DNA of 8,581 nt, taken from positions 1 through 8,581 of the forward strand of contig JBHBDS010000066.1 in NCBI GenBank assembly GCA_041784625.1, given 5' to 3'. A program made the translations under genes and the position numbers. This document shows, piece after piece, positions 6,362-8,581 of this stretch. The DNA comes from JAUNKE01 sp041784625. Lineage in GTDB: Bacteria > Bacillota > Clostridia > Peptostreptococcales > Filifactoraceae. Position 1 is the stretch's first letter. Each line of letters begins with the position of its first letter. The notes under the pieces were generated by a model that was given only the letters and a program-made list of their open reading frames with translations, did not search any database and was not told the origin of the DNA.

Positions 6362-8233
6362 ATGAAAAAGTTTTTGTTATGGACAATTGCGCTGATGATG
6401 ATTCTGTCTGGATGCAGTCCTTCATCTGTCTCGGATGGCGAAACTGCGCCGCTGGATTATGTAATGTACGAAAAAGAGGGACTCATCTATTTCCAAACAA
6501 TGGGAAGTGAGGATGCGACTCAGCTCAACACCGAGCCTTTTGACGATTCCAACTTTGGCGCGGCGACTACTTTTCAATACAATTTCAAAATATCGGACAA
6601 CCAGAAAAGAATTTTTTACAAAGAGATTTCTGGCATAGGCGATTTTTTTGGCACGCTGTATTATCGTGACGTGCTGAGCGACGGAAAATTGTCTGATGCG
6701 AAAAAGATTGCCGATGAAGTCAGCGAGTACAACGTGAGCAGCAATGGTCAGATCGTAAACTATGTTGCAGAGCAAGGCGGCATCTATCATTTTGATATCC
6801 AAAAATCAAAAACGCAAAAATTATCGGATACGGCTTTCTCCTTTACAATGTCCAAAGATGGGAAACGTCTGATCTATAGCGAAAATAATGGAGAAAAGTC
6901 GGTAACCTTTGAACAAGAAATTGGGAAAAATCGCTTCCAAGTGGGGGACAAATTTATGTCCCCGGTGAAGCATGATCCAGATTTGACTGAATATTACTAC
7001 TTTGCAGAGGGCGAAGTGGGTCATCGAATCTTCGGTAGCGAAGGAAAAGTTATCGCAGACGATGTATATCGAATTATTCAAATATATGATTCGGGTGAAA
7101 TGTATTTTATGCGTGTTGTTCGAGGGGCATCCGTAGTAGAGGAATTTGATTTTCTCAACGATGATATGGTAGAGCAAGACGAAAAGTATGAATCGGTGGC
7201 AAGACCCGATTTTCCAGATGTGAATGCGGACGAGGTCGAGTGGGCAGAGTACCGAATCGCACTTGCTGAGTTCAATCGATCGGATGCTAAAAATTTGCGT
7301 GATGATTTCAGAGCCAGAATGGAAAGAGGCAGTGGTGTATTTACAGACAATCTACAGCTTTATTACTACGATGGAGAGAAAGAACATTTTGTTGCAGAAT
7401 ATCTTTCGCCAATCTCGTCGGATTTAAGAGATTTACGGCAGTATGCTGTGTCCAAAGCGCAGCCGATGATTGCGTTCTCCTCGTTTGATCATACGACAAA
7501 TTCCGTGCGACTATCAGAAGCGAACCAATGGCACTCGATGGAGAATATGGTGCAAGATATTCTGGAGCTAGCGAGTATGCCGATGATTGCAAAGGGTGCT
7601 GAGGCGCAAAAAATCGAATCCGATTTGGGTAATTCCACATCGAAGTCCTTTGTGTTCTCTGCAGATGGCAAGACGCTCTACTATTTCTTTGGCGAGATGG
7701 AGCCGGTTTTCCACCAAGATCTATACGAAATTTCGATTGGGGACAGCGCAGGTAAACCACAGCTAGCCCAAGAGTGGGTATATCCACATGGGCTCAGAAG
7801 TTATGAGAACGGTGATTTGCTGTATGTTACCGAAAGAGATCTCGATGCTACTATGCTCGTGAATCTGTCGAGAGAGATTTTGATGCAAGGCATTGGAAGC
7901 AATATAGAGAGAAATATTGTATTAAACGGAAAAGTCATTGCGGAAAATGCGTTCCCGTATTGGACGAGCAATGACCGAGCGGAAATTCTCTACAGGCAAT
8001 CCGAAGAGAGGGGATTCGTCGGCAAACTCTTCCTCTACAAAGACGGAGAAAATATTTTTATCGACGATGAGGTTGCCAAGGCAATGACGAACCAAGCAGA
8101 AACCATTTTCTATATGAAAAATCTCGACGAAGACTATATGAAAGGCGATCTGTATGTTCATAAAGACGGAGAGAACAAACTCATCGCAACCAATGTACAA
8201 TATGTCGATCCGACCTTTATGTACTTTTACTAA
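6362..8233 (+). CDS. Surface lipoprotein with TolB-like beta-propeller pattern, function unknown
   Basis: A 623-aa lipoprotein. The signal peptide has a textbook lipobox LSGC with the modified cysteine at residue 18, so it should be anchored on the outer face of the membrane. The rest shows repeated blade-like units of the type Ser-Asp-Gly-Lys-x-hydrophobic-Tyr: SDNQKRIFY (78-86), SSNGQIVNY (126-134), SKDGKRLIY (164-172), SADGKTLYY (433-441). They are accompanied by outer strands such as LYYYDGEKEHFVAEYL (333-348), LFLYKDGENIFIDDEV (556-571) and LYVHKDGENKLIATNV (597-612). This resembles TolB/WD40-like propellers. Two charged, probably helical stretches (about 288-323 and 383-422) interrupt the repeats. 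There is no catalytic motif I recognise; a binding or scaffold role is an inference. The gene is alone between a terminator upstream and about 310 bp of non-coding DNA downstream. Confidence 0.85.
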   Translation: MKKFLLWTIALMMILSGCSPSSVSDGETAPLDYVMYEKEGLIYFQTMGSEDATQLNTEPFDDSNFGAATTFQYNFKISDNQKRIFYKEISGIGDFFGTLYYRDVLSDGKLSDAKKIADEVSEYNVSSNGQIVNYVAEQGGIYHFDIQKSKTQKLSDTAFSFTMSKDGKRLIYSENNGEKSVTFEQEIGKNRFQVGDKFMSPVKHDPDLTEYYYFAEGEVGHRIFGSEGKVIADDVYRIIQIYDSGEMYFMRVVRGASVVEEFDFLNDDMVEQDEKYESVARPDFPDVNADEVEWAEYRIALAEFNRSDAKNLRDDFRARMERGSGVFTDNLQLYYYDGEKEHFVAEYLSPISSDLRDLRQYAVSKAQPMIAFSSFDHTTNSVRLSEANQWHSMENMVQDILELASMPMIAKGAEAQKIESDLGNSTSKSFVFSADGKTLYYFFGEMEPVFHQDLYEISIGDSAGKPQLAQEWVYPHGLRSYENGDLLYVTERDLDATMLVNLSREILMQGIGSNIERNIVLNGKVIAENAFPYWTSNDRAEILYRQSEERGFVGKLFLYKDGENIFIDDEVAKAMTNQAETIFYMKNLDEDYMKGDLYVHKDGENKLIATNVQYVDPTFMYFY

Positions 8234-8336
8234 GAAAAGGATATAGCTGAAAATTGCTGTAATTCGAAGAAAAAATCTGAATTTGAATTAGCATAAAATA
8301 TGTTGTTTCGTTATCCATCATAGTATACCATTTAAT

Positions 8337-8450
8337 CCTTGAGAAACCTTGATATTACGCAAATTTTAATGGGTGAGCCTACCAAGTATTTTTGTAAAAA
8401 GTAATACCCTTGCAAGTTATTTTAAAACGATATCAAGGGAAAAATCAAGG
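8337..8450. repeat. Nested inverted repeat (structured RNA or recombination-type site)
   Basis: Four collinear helices can form. CCTTGA (8337-8342) pairs with TCAAGG (8445-8450). CCTTGATAT (8347-8355) pairs with ATATCAAGG (8430-8438). GCAA (8359-8362) pairs with TTGC (8410-8413), and GGGT (8371-8374) pairs with ACCC (8406-8409). The two outer helices are perfect and are separated by an A-rich internal loop. The outer arms are also tandem direct copies of the same hexamer on each side, about 10-12 bp apart. This could be an RNA fold or paired protein-binding arms on DNA. Confidence 0.5.
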
Positions 8451-8501
8451 GAAAGAAAATGATAGCTTCCCAGAAATAAGGGAAGAATAAGGGAAAGAAA
8501 A
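8435..8501 (+). repeat. Four AAGGGAA direct repeats in two pairs
   Basis: AAGGGAA starts at 8435, 8447, 8478 and 8489. Within pairs the spacing is 12 and 11 bp, about one helical turn. Equivalent copies of the two pairs are 43 and 42 bp apart. The second copies share a longer exact match, the 13-mer AAGGGAAAGAAAA at 8447-8459 and 8489-8501. Spaced repeats of this kind are typical of cooperative protein-binding sites, but no protein partner is identified. Confidence 0.55.
8466..8485. other. Small perfect hairpin
   Basis: CTTCCC (8466-8471) pairs with GGGAAG (8480-8485) around an eight-base A-rich loop. It lies between the two pairs of AAGGGAA repeats and shares its right arm with the third copy. 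There is no T-run, so it is not a terminator. Confidence 0.4.
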
Positions 8502-8544
8502 CTGCTTTGATGTGAGTACAAAAAAAGAATATAGCATTATTTTT

Positions 8545-8569
8545 AAGACAGCCAAAAGGTTGTCTTTTT
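8545..8569 (+). terminator. Intrinsic terminator at the right end
   Basis: AAGACAGCC (8545-8553) pairs with GGTTGTCTT (8558-8566), nine pairs with one G-U, around an AAAA loop. It is followed by TTT (the T-run spans 8565-8569). It works only for plus-strand transcripts, since the other side has no T-run. It probably ends the lipoprotein mRNA or a separate small RNA. Confidence 0.8.
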
Positions 8570-8581
8570 CTATGCAAAAAA

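Larger units (their letters stand above)
8234..8544. other. Non-coding 3' region with repeats and predicted structure
   Basis: No reading frame with a ribosome binding site or convincing composition is found here on either strand. No terminator lies close behind the lipoprotein stop. The lipoprotein mRNA may therefore run to the hairpin at 8545-8569 with a long structured 3' end. A weak promoter (TTGTTT at 8303-8308, then TACCAT at 8326-8331, 17 bp spacing) could alternatively start a separate RNA of about 230 nt. The minus strand has TATACT (complement of 8322-8327) preceded by two tandem TCAAGG motifs, but no gene follows it. Confidence 0.4.

Noticed and set aside
6159..6425. Minus-strand ORF of 88 codons across the start of the propeller lipoprotein
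   Set aside because: It covers AT-rich intergenic DNA and the signal peptide of a well-supported gene, is low in complexity, and has no start signal.
8398..8490. Short plus-strand frame ending in RYQGKNQGKENDSF and a few more residues
   Set aside because: It has no ATG or ribosome binding site, and its sequence is explained by the AAGGGAA repeats. A gene remnant cannot be excluded but is not supported.

Overview
The window looks like a chromosomal segment from a low-GC Gram-positive bacterium (Bacillota). The evidence is strong purine-rich ribosome binding sites, AT-rich intergenic DNA with A/T tracts, two lipoproteins with short Gram-positive-style signal peptides, and hairpin-plus-T-run terminators. 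The sequence alone does not let me choose between Clostridia, Negativicutes and Bacilli. No rRNA, tRNA, CRISPR array, transposase or integrase gene is visible.

Layout, left to right. (1) The last 32 codons of an unrecognised plus-strand gene, then a hairpin terminator with T-runs on both strands. (2) A minus-strand two-gene operon: an extracellular solute-binding lipoprotein (480 aa) followed, 15 nt after its stop, by a large membrane protein (1031 aa) with a Cache-like extracellular sensor, HAMP-like linker, PAS-like region, GGDEF domain and EAL domain. (3) A divergent promoter region of about 230 bp with two operator-like palindromes. (4) A plus-strand EamA/DMT-family ten-helix transporter gene with a good terminator. 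(5) A plus-strand gene for a 623-aa lipoprotein that looks like a beta-propeller. (6) A 3' non-coding stretch of about 310 bp with nested inverted repeats, tandem AAGGGAA motifs and a strong terminator.

The main point of interest is the operon in (2). It has a binding lipoprotein but no ABC permease or ATPase in view, and it sits directly upstream of a transmembrane c-di-GMP enzyme. This is the arrangement of periplasmic-binding-protein/GGDEF-EAL receptor pairs such as NspS-MbaA of Vibrio cholerae. I infer that the lipoprotein captures a ligand outside the membrane and passes the information to the Cache-like ectodomain, tuning c-di-GMP synthesis or breakdown inside. The divergent DMT exporter shares the control region and may be co-regulated; a functional link is speculative. 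The second point of interest is the structured non-coding DNA at the right end, which could be a structured 3' RNA or a recombination/attachment-type site.

Several start codons were moved downstream of the longest possible reading frame because a clear Shine-Dalgarno sequence sits in front of the internal ATG.
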